Part shown: positions 17,384 to 25,081 of the stretch, piece by piece
Layout: every line of letters begins with the position of its first letter
Position numbering within the stretch: position 1 is the first letter of the stretch
NCBI RefSeq assembly: GCF_024580525.1
Contig: NZ_JANIKQ010000013.1
Span: 20,422 to 84,421 of the forward strand
Source: Neisseria dentiae
GTDB taxonomy: Bacteria > Pseudomonadota > Gammaproteobacteria > Burkholderiales > Neisseriaceae
Length of the DNA: 64,000 nt
Direction of reading: 5' to 3'
Notes under the pieces: model-generated
Database searches by the model: none
Seen by the model: only the letters and a program-made list of their open reading frames with translations
Told to the model about the DNA's origin: nothing
Program-made: the position numbers and the translations under genes

Positions 17384-18517
17384 ATGAACCGCATCAAAAC
17401 GGCAGTATCCCTTATCGCCCTTGTCGGCCTCGTCGCCTGTTCGGGCAGCAAAGAACAGCCCAAGCTCGACTACCAAACCCAAAACCGCAAAGTGGTGAAT
17501 CTTGAAGTTCCGCCCGATTTGACCAATCCCGACCAAGGCAATATGTATCAGATTCCCGCCGGTTCGGGCGCAGTCCGCGCCAGCGATATGGCACGCCGCA
17601 ACGGCGCACAGCAGCCCGCCAACCAAGCCGTGCTGCAAGATGTGAAAGGCGTGCGCCTCGAGCGCGACGGCAGCCAGCGCTGGCTGGTGGTGGAGGGCAA
17701 ACAGCCCGCCGAAATCTGGCCGCTGCTGAAAGTGTTCTGGCAGGAAAACGGTTTTGAAATCAAATCGGAAGAGCCTGCCATCGGCCAAATGGAAACCGAA
17801 TGGGCCGAAAACCGTGCCAAAATCGCCGGCGACGGCCTGCGCCGCCTGTTTGAAAAAGTGGGCCTGGGCGGTATTTATTCCACCAGTGAGCGCGATAAAT
17901 TCATTATCCGCGTAGAACGCGGCCGCAACGGCACCACCGACGTTTTCTTCGCCCACAAAGGTATGCAGGAAGTGTATGGCGATAAAAACAAAGATACCAC
18001 CATGTGGCAGCCCCGCCCCAACGACCCCAACCTTGAAGCCGCGTTCCTCGCCCGCTTTATGCAATATTTGGGCGTAGATGCCCGGCAGGCCGAAAACGCT
18101 TTGGGCAACAGCGTTGCCCCCGCCGCGCGCAGCGGCGGCGATTTGGCCTCTATCAGCGGTGATGCCATTTTGGTAAGCGGCGACTACAACCGCAACTGGC
18201 GCCGCACCGCGCTGGCGCTCGACCGCATCGGCCTGACCGTGCTCGGCCAAAACCCCGAGCGCCACGCTTTCTTGGTGCAACCCGCCCCGCAGGAAGGCGC
18301 GGCCGTTTCCACTAAAAAGCCCGGTTTCTTCAAACGCCTGTTCGGCAAAGGCAAAACCGACACTACCGCTACGGCCGCAGCCCGCCCCGAGCTGATTGTG
18401 TATGTGGAGCCGGTAAACAACGGCGCCCGCATCCGCCTGCTTAACCGCGACGGCAGCGCCTATCAGGGCAGCGACGCTTCCGCATGGTTGAGCCGCCTGC
18501 ATACCGAATTGCGCTAA
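17384..18517 (+). CDS. bamC: Outer membrane protein assembly factor BamC (lipoprotein)
   Basis: BamC is an accessory lipoprotein of the BAM complex that inserts beta-barrel proteins into the outer membrane. The 377-residue protein has lipobox LVAC at residues 16-19. The conserved unstructured lasso follows (YQTQNRKVVNLEVPPDLTNP), which in E. coli binds BamD, and then two helix-grip domains. A charged, Ala-rich stretch near residue 310 (FKRLFGKGKTDTTATAAARP) separates the last domain. It forms an operon with dapA and ends at an inverted DUS terminator. Confidence 0.92.
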   Translation: MNRIKTAVSLIALVGLVACSGSKEQPKLDYQTQNRKVVNLEVPPDLTNPDQGNMYQIPAGSGAVRASDMARRNGAQQPANQAVLQDVKGVRLERDGSQRWLVVEGKQPAEIWPLLKVFWQENGFEIKSEEPAIGQMETEWAENRAKIAGDGLRRLFEKVGLGGIYSTSERDKFIIRVERGRNGTTDVFFAHKGMQEVYGDKNKDTTMWQPRPNDPNLEAAFLARFMQYLGVDARQAENALGNSVAPAARSGGDLASISGDAILVSGDYNRNWRRTALALDRIGLTVLGQNPERHAFLVQPAPQEGAAVSTKKPGFFKRLFGKGKTDTTATAAARPELIVYVEPVNNGARIRLLNRDGSAYQGSDASAWLSRLHTELR

Positions 18518-18549
18518 CACGTATTCCCGCAGCAAGCAGCGAATAACAA

Positions 18550-18583
18550 CAGGCCGTCTGAAAAATATTTTTCAGACGGCCTG
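18550..18583 (+). terminator. Inverted DUS terminator after bamC
   Basis: CAGGCCGTCTGAAAAA and its complement form a near-continuous hairpin 33 bp after the bamC stop codon. Confidence 0.9.
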
Positions 18584-18606
18584 ATTATTTCAAATTAAAG
18601 CACCTG

Positions 18607-18686
18607 CGTCATACTCGGGCTTGACCCGAGTATCTGTTATTTCTCTCACAACAAAAAGATACCCGGGTCAAGCCCGGGTATGACGA
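18607..18686. repeat. Palindromic repeat pair (GTCATACTCGGGCTTGAC family)
   Basis: Two 29-bp copies in inverted orientation (18607-18635 and 18658-18686), each itself a palindrome around CGGGCTTGACCCG, make a long snap-back structure. Relatives occur at 22918-22946, 28642-28671 and 31678-31754. No coding capacity. Confidence 0.85.
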
Positions 18687-18718
18687 CGGTTGGGTATTTC
18701 AGACGGCCTTGGTGAGCC

Positions 18719-18914
18719 TGAGACCTTTGCAAAAATACCTTGAGGCCGTCTGAAATGCTTAGATTCCGTCATTCCCGCGTAGGCGGGAATCCAGCCTTAA
18801 AACCATCAAGTATTTTATTTCAATAACTTATGAAAAAACGACTGGATTCCCGCCTACGCGGGAATGACGGGAAATAAATTTTTGTGATGGCTTTTTAATT
18901 TTGCAAAGGTCTCA
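18719..18914. mobile_element. MITE-like element with IS1106/IS5-type ends, carrying dRS3 repeats
   Basis: This 196-bp element has 16-bp perfect terminal inverted repeats (TGAGACCTTTGCAAAA). It is flanked by the direct repeat GCC (18716-18718 and 18915-18917). Its ends match those of the element at 756-900 but the interior is unrelated, containing one DUS (18741-18752) and two dRS3 units. It encodes no protein and lies between the bamC terminator and the 3' end of the YdeN-like gene. Confidence 0.75.
18771..18865. repeat. Pair of dRS3 repeats
   Basis: ATTCCCGCGTAGGCGGGAAT (18771-18790) and ATTCCCGCCTACGCGGGAAT (18846-18865) both fit the Neisseria dRS3 consensus ATTCCC-N8-GGGAAT. They sit in inverted orientation inside larger matching arms, so the single strand can fold into one long hairpin. 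dRS3 units are known insertion sites for filamentous Neisseria phages; none is inserted here. Confidence 0.88.
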
Positions 18915-18956
18915 GCCTGGAAAAGTCTCTGCCTGCCGTTTATGCCAAACACCCTT

Positions 18957-19490
18957 TTACTTCAACAACATTTCCTGCAACAGCTTCATTCCCCATTGCC
19001 AGCCGTGCAGATGGCCGTTTAGACGGCCTGTTTGCGGGGCGGTCAGCAGGCGTGCGCCCCAAAGCTGCGCTTGCTGTTGCGCCCATTCCTGCGGGCATTC
19101 GGGATCGCTGGTGCCGATAACCAGCGCGCCCGGGCAATGGCAGCGCACCCGTTGCAGGGTGTGCACCGCATCGTCGGGCAGCGCATCTTGGCGGGGCGAC
19201 ACCAATATCATGTTCCGCACCCGTTTCTGCATATTCACATCGGCCAGATAAAGCCATGCCAGCCAGCCCGAAACGCCTGCGCCGTGGGCGACGGCGGCGA
19301 TATTGCGGCTGTGGATGCCGGCCACCGCCGCGCCGACAATCCGCTGCCATTCGGCGATAGGTTGGCCACGCGAAACCGCCGCCGTGCGCACGGTGGGGTA
19401 GCTCACCGCCCAGCGGTCTATCCACATTTCGGCTTCGTCGGCATCGCGTATCAGCAGCAGGGTTAAGTCTTCGAGTTCTTGGCTTTGCAT
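18957..19490 (-). CDS. RBBP9/YdeN-like alpha/beta-hydrolase fold protein, nucleophile missing
   Basis: The 177-residue protein has the layout of the small RBBP9/YdeN serine-hydrolase family: paired beta strands, WIDRWAVSYPTVRTA near residue 24, a nucleophile-elbow segment, MILVSPRQDA near 95, then LVIGTSDPECP and NGHLHGWQWG near the C-terminus. In the family the elbow reads HSxG with catalytic Ser. Here it reads AHGAGVSGW, so the expected serine is Gly. The later Asp and His regions are retained. It may be a non-hydrolytic member or use another residue. Its ends are clear, with no frameshift. The function is unknown. Confidence 0.72.
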   Translation of the reverse strand: MQSQELEDLTLLLIRDADEAEMWIDRWAVSYPTVRTAAVSRGQPIAEWQRIVGAAVAGIHSRNIAAVAHGAGVSGWLAWLYLADVNMQKRVRNMILVSPRQDALPDDAVHTLQRVRCHCPGALVIGTSDPECPQEWAQQQAQLWGARLLTAPQTGRLNGHLHGWQWGMKLLQEMLLK

Positions 19491-19571
19491 GGTTTGTGTT
19501 TTTATTGGTTTTCAGACGGCCTTATCGCGGGCAAGAGGCCGTCTGAAAACATATTGCGTATCGGTGGGAGA

Positions 19572-20348
19572 TTAAAGCGCATAATCATATTCCACCACCA
19601 ACGGTGCGTGGTCGGAAAATTTTTCATCTTTGTAAACATGGGCGCGAACGGCTTTGGCGGCCAGATCGGGCGTAACCATATGGTAGTCGATACGCCACCC
19701 CACGTTGTTGGCATAGGCTTGGCCGCGGTTGCTCCACCAAGTGTAGCCCGGCTCTTCGGGGTAGAGCGTGCGCCACATATCCGTCCAGCCCAAATCATTG
19801 ATAACTTTGCCTATCCATGCCCGCTCTTCGGGCAGAAAGCCCGAATTTTTCTGGTTGCCTTTCCAGTTTTTCAGGTCGATGTTTTGGTGGGCGATGTTCC
19901 AGTCGCCGCACACCACGATATCGCGCCCCGCCGCTTTCATCTCGGCCAGCATGGGGTAGAAAGCATCGAGAAAGCGGTATTTCAGCTCCTGCCGCTCCGG
20001 CGCGCTGGTGCCCGAAGGCAGATAAAGCGAAATCACGCTCAGGTTGCCGAAATCGGCGCGCACGAAACGGCCTTCGCGGTCGAATTCCTCGATGCCCATG
20101 CCGATCTGAACATTGTCGGGGCGCTGCCTGCTATATACCGCCACGCCGCTGTAACCGCGTTTTTCGGCGCAATGCCACACGCCGTACATACCGTGAGGGT
20201 TTTTCATATCTTCCGATAAATCAGGCTCTTGCGCTTTTAATTCCTGCACGCACACGATATCCGCGCCCGATGCGGCGATATATTCGTGAAAACCCTTTTT
20301 ATAAGCAGAGCGGATGCCGTTTACATTGGCAGAAATAATTTTCAGCAT
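19572..20348 (-). CDS. xthA: Exodeoxyribonuclease III / AP endonuclease (NApe-like)
   Basis: This Mg2+-dependent enzyme cuts DNA at abasic sites in base excision repair and trims 3' blocks. The 258-residue protein carries the ExoIII/APE1 motifs ISANVNGIRSA at the N-terminus, VCVQELKAQE near 35, SLYLPSG near 108, CGDWNIAHQNIDLKNW near 148 and the terminal SDHAPLVVEYD. It closely resembles meningococcal NApe, one of two ExoIII homologues in that species. It is divergent from pyrE, with 139 bp between the start codons. Confidence 0.94.
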   Translation of the reverse strand: MLKIISANVNGIRSAYKKGFHEYIAASGADIVCVQELKAQEPDLSEDMKNPHGMYGVWHCAEKRGYSGVAVYSRQRPDNVQIGMGIEEFDREGRFVRADFGNLSVISLYLPSGTSAPERQELKYRFLDAFYPMLAEMKAAGRDIVVCGDWNIAHQNIDLKNWKGNQKNSGFLPEERAWIGKVINDLGWTDMWRTLYPEEPGYTWWSNRGQAYANNVGWRIDYHMVTPDLAAKAVRAHVYKDEKFSDHAPLVVEYDYAL

Positions 20349-20421
20349 AAAAATGTGTGATCAAATGAGAATAACAGAAGCGGGCATTTTACCCGAAATA
20401 CCGTTATTCCGCAGAAAGCCC

Positions 20422-20450
20422 GTTTGCCGCCGCCGCAGGTTTGCTATAAT
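20422..20450 (+). promoter_or_regulatory. Probable sigma-70 promoter of pyrE
   Basis: TATAAT at 20445-20450 has a weak -35 candidate GTTTGC at 20422-20427 (17-bp spacer). It lies 37 bp before the pyrE ATG. Confidence 0.5.
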
Positions 20451-20487
20451 CGGCGCAATTTCCAACCCCACTCAAGAAAGCCTTTAA

Positions 20488-21129
20488 ATGTCTGATTTCC
20501 GCCAAGATTTCCTCAAATTCGCGCTCGAGCAAAACGTATTGAAGTTCGGCGAATTCACCACCAAAGCCGGCCGCCAATCGCCTTATTTTTTCAACGCCGG
20601 GCTGTTTAACGACGGCGCCTCCACCCTCGCGCTGGCGCGGTTTTATGCCCAAGCCATTATCGAAAGCAAAATCCGGTTCGATATGCTGTTCGGCCCCGCC
20701 TATAAAGGCATCATTCTCGCCGCCGCCACCGCCATGATGCTGGCCGAAAAAGGCATCAACGTGCCGTTTGCCTACAACCGCAAAGAAGCCAAAGACCACG
20801 GCGAAGGCGGCGTGCTGGTGGGTGCACCGCTCAAAGGCCGCGTGCTGATTATCGACGACGTGATTTCCGCCGGCACCTCCGTGCGCGAATCGGTGAAACT
20901 GATCGAAGCCGAAGGCGCAACGCCCGCCGCCGTAGCCATCGCACTCGACCGCATGGAAAAAGGCACGGGCGAAAAATCAGCCGTGCAGGAAGTAGAACAG
21001 CAATACGGCCTGCCCGTGGTGGCCATCGCCAACCTGCGCGACCTGCTTTCGCTGCTCGAAAACCACGCCGAATTCGGCCGCTACCTCGAACCCGTGCGCG
21101 CCTACCGCGAACGCTACGGCGTGGCATGA
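20488..21129 (+). CDS. pyrE: Orotate phosphoribosyltransferase
   Basis: PyrE joins orotate to PRPP to make OMP, the fifth step of UMP synthesis. The 213-residue protein has the PRPP-binding motif VLIIDDVISAGTS near residue 118, the flexible catalytic loop YNRKEAKDHGEGG near 98 and FGPAYKGI near 70. The length matches the bacterial family. It stands alone and is closed by an inverted DUS terminator. Confidence 0.96.
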   Translation: MSDFRQDFLKFALEQNVLKFGEFTTKAGRQSPYFFNAGLFNDGASTLALARFYAQAIIESKIRFDMLFGPAYKGIILAAATAMMLAEKGINVPFAYNRKEAKDHGEGGVLVGAPLKGRVLIIDDVISAGTSVRESVKLIEAEGATPAAVAIALDRMEKGTGEKSAVQEVEQQYGLPVVAIANLRDLLSLLENHAEFGRYLEPVRAYRERYGVA

Positions 21130-21157
21130 TTGGATTGTTTCCCGATAAAAAGATCTC

Positions 21158-21185
21158 AGGCCGTCTGAAATATTTCAGACGGCCT
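21158..21185 (+). terminator. Inverted DUS terminator after pyrE
   Basis: AGGCCGTCTGAAA and its complement are separated by two bases and followed by TTT. Confidence 0.88.
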
Positions 21186-21402
21186 TTTCCTTTTCATACC
21201 GGCCAACTGACAAAAAACGGCGCATGACAAAAAAATAACCGTTATGTTCGCAAATACGGCACCCTGCTGCCGAAAATCGTCATGTTAAGTTAAGTTAACA
21301 ATTTGTTTGAATAATTGCTTTAGCATTAACAAAACAAAGTCATAAAATTAAACCATAACAAAATCAATAAAATATAGAAAATAAAGCCAAAATTTTTCGC
21401 GG

Positions 21403-21417
21403 TGGCACGGCCTTTGC
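21403..21417 (+). promoter_or_regulatory. Sigma-54 (-24/-12) promoter of the first pilin gene
   Basis: TGGCAC-GGCCT-TTGC matches the RpoN consensus TGGCAC-N5-TTGC exactly, with the GG and GC pairs 12 bp apart. The predicted start is near 21428, leaving a leader of about 180 nt before the pilin ATG at 21608. The ~200 bp upstream are AT-rich, as expected for a bent activator region. CTGACA (21207-21212) and ATGACA (21224-21229) could be half-sites for a PilR-type activator, but that is a guess. Confidence 0.8.
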
Positions 21418-21607
21418 TTGATACCTTGCAACCGCGAGAGACCAAGCCGAAGCTCAGGCAGAAAGCAAAACCCAAGCGGCAAGCTGTAAATTCCTTCTTC
21501 TTTTGGTTGCAGTAACAAGCAGTAAAAAAACGTGCCAAGCACATTACGGTTTTTATAACTATTAAATAACTTTATTCACTTTTAAATTTTTAACTGGAGT
21601 TTTAAAC

Positions 21608-22102
21608 ATGAAAGCTATTCAAAAAGGTTTTACCCTGATCGAGTTGATGATCGTTATCGCGATTATCGGTATTCTGGCTGCGATTGCGTTGCCGATGTAC
21701 CAAGATTACATCGCCCGTTCTCAAGTAACCCGCGTAATGGGTGAGTCCGGCAACCTGAAAACCACTATTGAAAGTTGTATGTTGAATGGCCGTACTACCT
21801 TGGGTCAAGGCGCAACCCAATGTTCTTTAGGTGCAACCGGCTCTACTTTGTTGACTGGTGCCAAACAGGATGGCAGCACTGCTGTAGCAACAGGTACCGG
21901 TGTGCCGCAAGTTACTATTAATGCCGCAAACAATACTGCTACCATTGTAGCAACCTTTGGTAACGGTGCCGCAGCTGCATTGAGCACAAAAACATTGACT
22001 TGGTCACGTGATAATTCTGGCACTTGGACTTGCGCTACTACTGTTGACGGTCGATATGCGGCTAACGGTTGTCCTACCGCTGCTGCGACTCCTAGCCCGT
22101 AA
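21608..22102 (+). CDS. pilE: Type IV major pilin (PilE-like)
   Basis: The 164-residue prepilin has a 7-residue leader (MKAIQKG) and then the type IVa N-terminus [18 protein letters not shown] with Glu at +5. Leader peptidase PilD would cut after Gly7 and methylate the Phe. The body has four cysteines (ESCMLNG, TQCSLG, WTCATT, NGCP); the last two would close the C-terminal D-region loop. Ser/Thr/Ala-rich segments suggest possible glycosylation. It is shorter than pathogen PilE and resembles pilins of commensal Neisseria, Eikenella and Kingella. A strong ribosome site (GGAG) and the sigma-54 promoter precede it, and a second pilin follows. No silent pilS cassettes are seen here. Confidence 0.92.
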   Translation: MKAIQKGFTLIELMIVIAIIGILAAIALPMYQDYIARSQVTRVMGESGNLKTTIESCMLNGRTTLGQGATQCSLGATGSTLLTGAKQDGSTAVATGTGVPQVTINAANNTATIVATFGNGAAAALSTKTLTWSRDNSGTWTCATTVDGRYAANGCPTAAATPSP

Positions 22103-22124
22103 TATTAAGCCTGATGTAAATGAT

Positions 22125-22159
22125 AAAAGCGTATTGTTCTTTGCAGTACGCTTTTTTTT
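22125..22159 (+). terminator. Rho-independent terminator after the first pilin gene
   Basis: AAAAGCGTA and TACGCTTTT form the stem, followed by a run of T. It contains no DUS. It should separate most pilE transcription from the second pilin gene. Confidence 0.85.
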
Positions 22160-22242
22160 CAATAAAAAATAGTCTGTTGTATTTTAGATTGTTGTGTATT
22201 GATATGAAATTATTATTTCTATTGAAATGATTTGGATTTTAC

Positions 22243-22260
22243 GCAAAGGCTTCCCTTTGC
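22243..22260 (+). terminator. Hairpin upstream of the second pilin gene
   Basis: GCAAAGG-CTTC-CCTTTGC is a perfect 7-bp stem with a four-base loop followed by TTGTTT. It may be a second terminator or a leader structure of the downstream pilin. Confidence 0.5.
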
Positions 22261-22314
22261 TTGTTTAAACACTTACATGGGGTAAACGGTTCTGCTCGTG
22301 CAGACAGTTTAATA

Positions 22315-22824
22315 ATGACAATGAATATAAAAAATAACCGAATGCGTGGCTTTACGCTAATCGAATTAATGATTGTATTGTCTATTATCGGCATCTTGAG
22401 TGCACTTGCTCTACCGATATATCAAAGATATATCGCTAAAACCCAACTTACCCGTGTGGTTTACGAATTGTCTGCTGCTAAAGCCAGTATTGACAGCATT
22501 CTTAACGAAGGTGGCTTTCCAACGATGGATCCCGCCGAGCAAGGGAGGAACTACCCGGGCGGTTCTACTTATAAATATATTCAGTTGAATGGCAGCAATC
22601 CTGCTTCTAACCTTATCAGTTCGGCTCGTATTACCAATAACGGTAACAGTTTTGGCGGTATAGAAGCCGTTATGGGTAAAGATAGCAGTACCATACTTAA
22701 CGGTTCTATTATCCGATTACTTCGTGATTCTATTGATGGCACATGGCAATGCCAAATTGTATTGGCAACAAAAACCAATGTAACTGATATTAATGTGGAT
22801 ACTTGTTCTTTTGTTGATTCTTGA
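22315..22824 (+). CDS. Second type IV pilin / pilin-like protein
   Basis: The ~169-residue prepilin has a leader ending in MRG, then [18 protein letters not shown] with Glu at +5. The mature part diverges strongly from the first pilin. It has the shared alpha-helix segment QRYIAKTQLTRVVYELSAAK (compare [20 protein letters not shown] in the first), and its only cysteines form a C-terminal pair (WQCQI and DTCSF), giving a single D-region loop. Start codons at 22315, 22321 or 22342 are all possible and none has a strong ribosome site. No consensus sigma-54 promoter is present. It could be an alternative major pilin or a minor pilin. Tandem pilin genes occur in commensal Neisseria and Eikenella. 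Confidence 0.85.
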   Translation: MTMNIKNNRMRGFTLIELMIVLSIIGILSALALPIYQRYIAKTQLTRVVYELSAAKASIDSILNEGGFPTMDPAEQGRNYPGGSTYKYIQLNGSNPASNLISSARITNNGNSFGGIEAVMGKDSSTILNGSIIRLLRDSIDGTWQCQIVLATKTNVTDINVDTCSFVDS

Positions 22825-22830
22825 GTAGCC

Positions 22831-22903
22831 GTAGGTTGGGTTGAAAACCCAACCTAAACCCGTTTTATTATTTCAAGGTGTTGGGTTTGGTAACCCAACC
22901 TGC
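22831..22903. repeat. Palindromic repeat, GTAGGTTGGGTT family
   Basis: An inverted pair built from GTAGGTTGGGTTG and AACCCAACCT flanks a short AT-rich stretch. The internal segment AACCTAAACCCGTTTTATT recurs downstream at about 23063-23081. A similar palindrome lies at 26002-26083. It follows the second pilin gene and is non-coding. Confidence 0.75.
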
Positions 22904-22917
22904 CGTTGGTTTATTCA

Positions 22918-22946
22918 CGTTATACCCGGGCTTGACCCGGGTATCT
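22918..22946. repeat. Palindromic repeat, ACCCGGGCTTGACCCGGGT family
   Basis: A single palindromic unit of the family seen as an inverted pair at 18607-18686 and 31678-31754. Confidence 0.8.
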
Positions 22947-22959
22947 TTTTGTTTCAAAA

Positions 22960-23028
22960 GTAGGTCGGACATTTATGCCCGACGTTTGCTTGGGCGTGGA
23001 TTGTGTCGGGCATAAATGCCCGACCTAC
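22960..23028. repeat. Palindromic repeat, GTAGGTCGGACATTTATGCC family
   Basis: Arms GTAGGTCGGACATTTATGCC and GGCATAAATGCCCGACCTAC are inverted around a 25-30 bp loop. With the two preceding repeats it fills the 330-bp gap between the second pilin gene and ubiB; nothing else is seen there apart from a single DUS near 23119-23130. Confidence 0.78.
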
Positions 23029-23156
23029 CAGAGGCTGCCAACGGGTTGGGGTGAAAAAACCAACCTAAACCCGTTTTATTGTTTCAGGGGGCAATCCAAG
23101 CTAATCTTAAAAAATATTTTCAGACGGCCAATGCGGTGCATACAAGCCGCTTGTTA

Positions 23157-24806
23157 TCAATGTTTTCCCGAGCGCCAAATCGACCAGATAATCCACACGC
23201 TGTTGGCAAAGGCGAGCAGGTAGCCGAGAAAGCCGATGAATTTGGGGCCGGTTTCTATGCTCATCACGATCGATGAGCCGATGATGAGGGCGGCGGTTAC
23301 GATGCCCATGGTGAGGCGGTTGGTGGCGCGGTCGAGTTGGTGGCTGAAGTGGTCGAAGTGTTTGAAGTCGATGTTGAGGCCGACTTGGCCTTTTTGCAGG
23401 CGGCGGCTCAGGCGGAAGAGGTTTTGCGGCAATTCGTCGAGCGCCTGCACGATGGTTTGGGCGTGCATTTTGCTTTTGCGCAAAATGTGTTCGGGCGAGG
23501 CGCGTTCGGCATACACTTCGGCCACGATGGGTTTGGCCTGCTCTAAAAGCTCGGTGCTGCCGTCGAGCCGTTTCACCACGCCTTCGAGGGTAATCAGGGT
23601 TTTGAACAGCATCACGAGGTCGCCCGGCAGGGTGAGGCCGTGGCGGCGCATGATTTGGGTGATGTCGTTAATCACTTGGCTGATGCGCAGGTCGCGTATG
23701 GGGGTGTGTTCGTAGTTGAGCAGCATTTCGAGCACGTCGGCGCCGAGCAGGTTTTCGTCGGGCAATTCGCCCTGCGCCCAGTTAATCAGCACATATTGCA
23801 TGCTGAATTGGTCGTGGCGGCTGAGGGCGGTAATCAGCTCGATGATTTCGCGGCGGCGGGTGTTGCTGAGGTGGCCGACGAGGCCGAAATCAATCAGGGT
23901 GATGCGGCCTTCGCTGTTGAGAAAGATGTTGCCGGGGTGGGGGTCGGCATGGAAAAAGCCCTGTTTCAGAATCATGGTAAACAGGGTGTCGGTAATACGG
24001 CCGGCCAGCGTGCGGCGGGTGGCGGCGTCGAGGCTTTCAGACGGCATGTCTTTGAGCAGGGTGTCGCTGATGTATTCCTGCACGAGGATGTGGCGGTTGG
24101 AATATTCTTGGTAAACCTTGGGGATATGGATAAAGCCGTGGCCGGCAAAGGTGGTTTCAAACCGCTGCATATAGCGCAGCTCCACCGATAAATCGGTTTC
24201 TTTGGCCAGGCTTCTGGCGAAATACTGCACCATCTGCACGGGTTGGTAGCGGCGGGTTTCGGGAATCTCTGATTCGATCAGGTTGGCCAGATGGGTTAGA
24301 ATGCGCAGGTCGGCCTGTATGGTCGGCTCGATGTCGGGGCGTTTGATTTTCACCGCCACGGTTTGGCCGCCCGCAAGCTCGGCGCGGTGCACTTGCGCAA
24401 TCGAGGCGCTGCCTATGGGCTTGGGGTCGATGTGTTTGAACACGTTTTCCACCGGCTGCCCGAGGTGCGAGGCGATTAAGGCGCGGATGTCAGCACTGGG
24501 TATCGGCGCCACGTTGCTTTGCAGCCGCTCGAATTCTTCTATCCACTCGGCGCTGAAAATATCAACGCGGGTGGAAAGCACTTGGCCGAGCTTCACGAAT
24601 GTGGGGCCCAACTCTTCAAACGCCATGCGGAAGCGGCGCGGCGTGCTCATATAGCGGCTTTCGGGCGCGGGTTCGGCGTCGGTGCTGTGCTGGTATGACA
24701 GCTTGATGCGCTGCACGAATTCGCCCAGGCCGTATTTGGTTAAAATGGCGATAATCTCGCGCATACGCGCAAAGTCGCGCATGGCCAGTAGTGTGGGAAT
24801 CATCAT
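23157..24806 (-). CDS. ubiB: UbiB: ABC1/ADCK-family atypical kinase for ubiquinone synthesis
   Basis: UbiB is a membrane-associated kinase-like ATPase needed for ubiquinone biosynthesis, probably to help extract hydrophobic intermediates. The 549-residue protein has the family KxGQ region (LGPTFVKLGQVLSTR near 90), the ATP-lysine in VAVKIKRPDIEP near 150, the catalytic segment FFHADPHPGNIFLN near 290 and the metal-binding LIDFGLVGHL. Two C-terminal membrane helices follow (MGIVTAALIIGSSIVMS and FIGFLGYLLAFANSVW). Start codons at 24806, 24803 or 24782 are possible; the MRDFARMREIIAILTKYGLG start fits the family best. The 275-bp gap upstream has one DUS at 25016-25029 and nothing else evident. 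Confidence 0.92.
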   Translation of the reverse strand: MMIPTLLAMRDFARMREIIAILTKYGLGEFVQRIKLSYQHSTDAEPAPESRYMSTPRRFRMAFEELGPTFVKLGQVLSTRVDIFSAEWIEEFERLQSNVAPIPSADIRALIASHLGQPVENVFKHIDPKPIGSASIAQVHRAELAGGQTVAVKIKRPDIEPTIQADLRILTHLANLIESEIPETRRYQPVQMVQYFARSLAKETDLSVELRYMQRFETTFAGHGFIHIPKVYQEYSNRHILVQEYISDTLLKDMPSESLDAATRRTLAGRITDTLFTMILKQGFFHADPHPGNIFLNSEGRITLIDFGLVGHLSNTRRREIIELITALSRHDQFSMQYVLINWAQGELPDENLLGADVLEMLLNYEHTPIRDLRISQVINDITQIMRRHGLTLPGDLVMLFKTLITLEGVVKRLDGSTELLEQAKPIVAEVYAERASPEHILRKSKMHAQTIVQALDELPQNLFRLSRRLQKGQVGLNIDFKHFDHFSHQLDRATNRLTMGIVTAALIIGSSIVMSIETGPKFIGFLGYLLAFANSVWIIWSIWRSGKH

Positions 24807-25081
24807 GGTTTTTGCAGTATTTTTCAGGGTTCATGCCTTGCACGAACGGGTTTTTACTGTGAAAATCGAGCCTTGCCGCCTGCCGGGCGGCAACCGCACG
24901 CGGCAAACGGCGCATATTCCGCTATGTTTCGATCTGTTTTTCGACAGCATAGCGGCCTTATTATTGGCTGCAAATCTGCGGCGTGGCACACAGAATAACA
25001 TAATCAGGGCGGCATAGGCCGTCTGAAAACCGATTGCACTCCGGCCGCCTGCGGGCGGGACGGCAAACAACGGAATCACCT

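Noticed and set aside
17381..18535. Long open frame antisense to the whole of bamC
   Set aside because: It is a GC-driven shadow of a well-supported gene and has no recognisable domain.
22245..22262. Sigma-54-like AAGGCTTCCCTTTGC upstream of the second pilin gene
   Set aside because: The GG and GC pairs are 11 bp apart instead of the required 12, and the segment is part of a hairpin.
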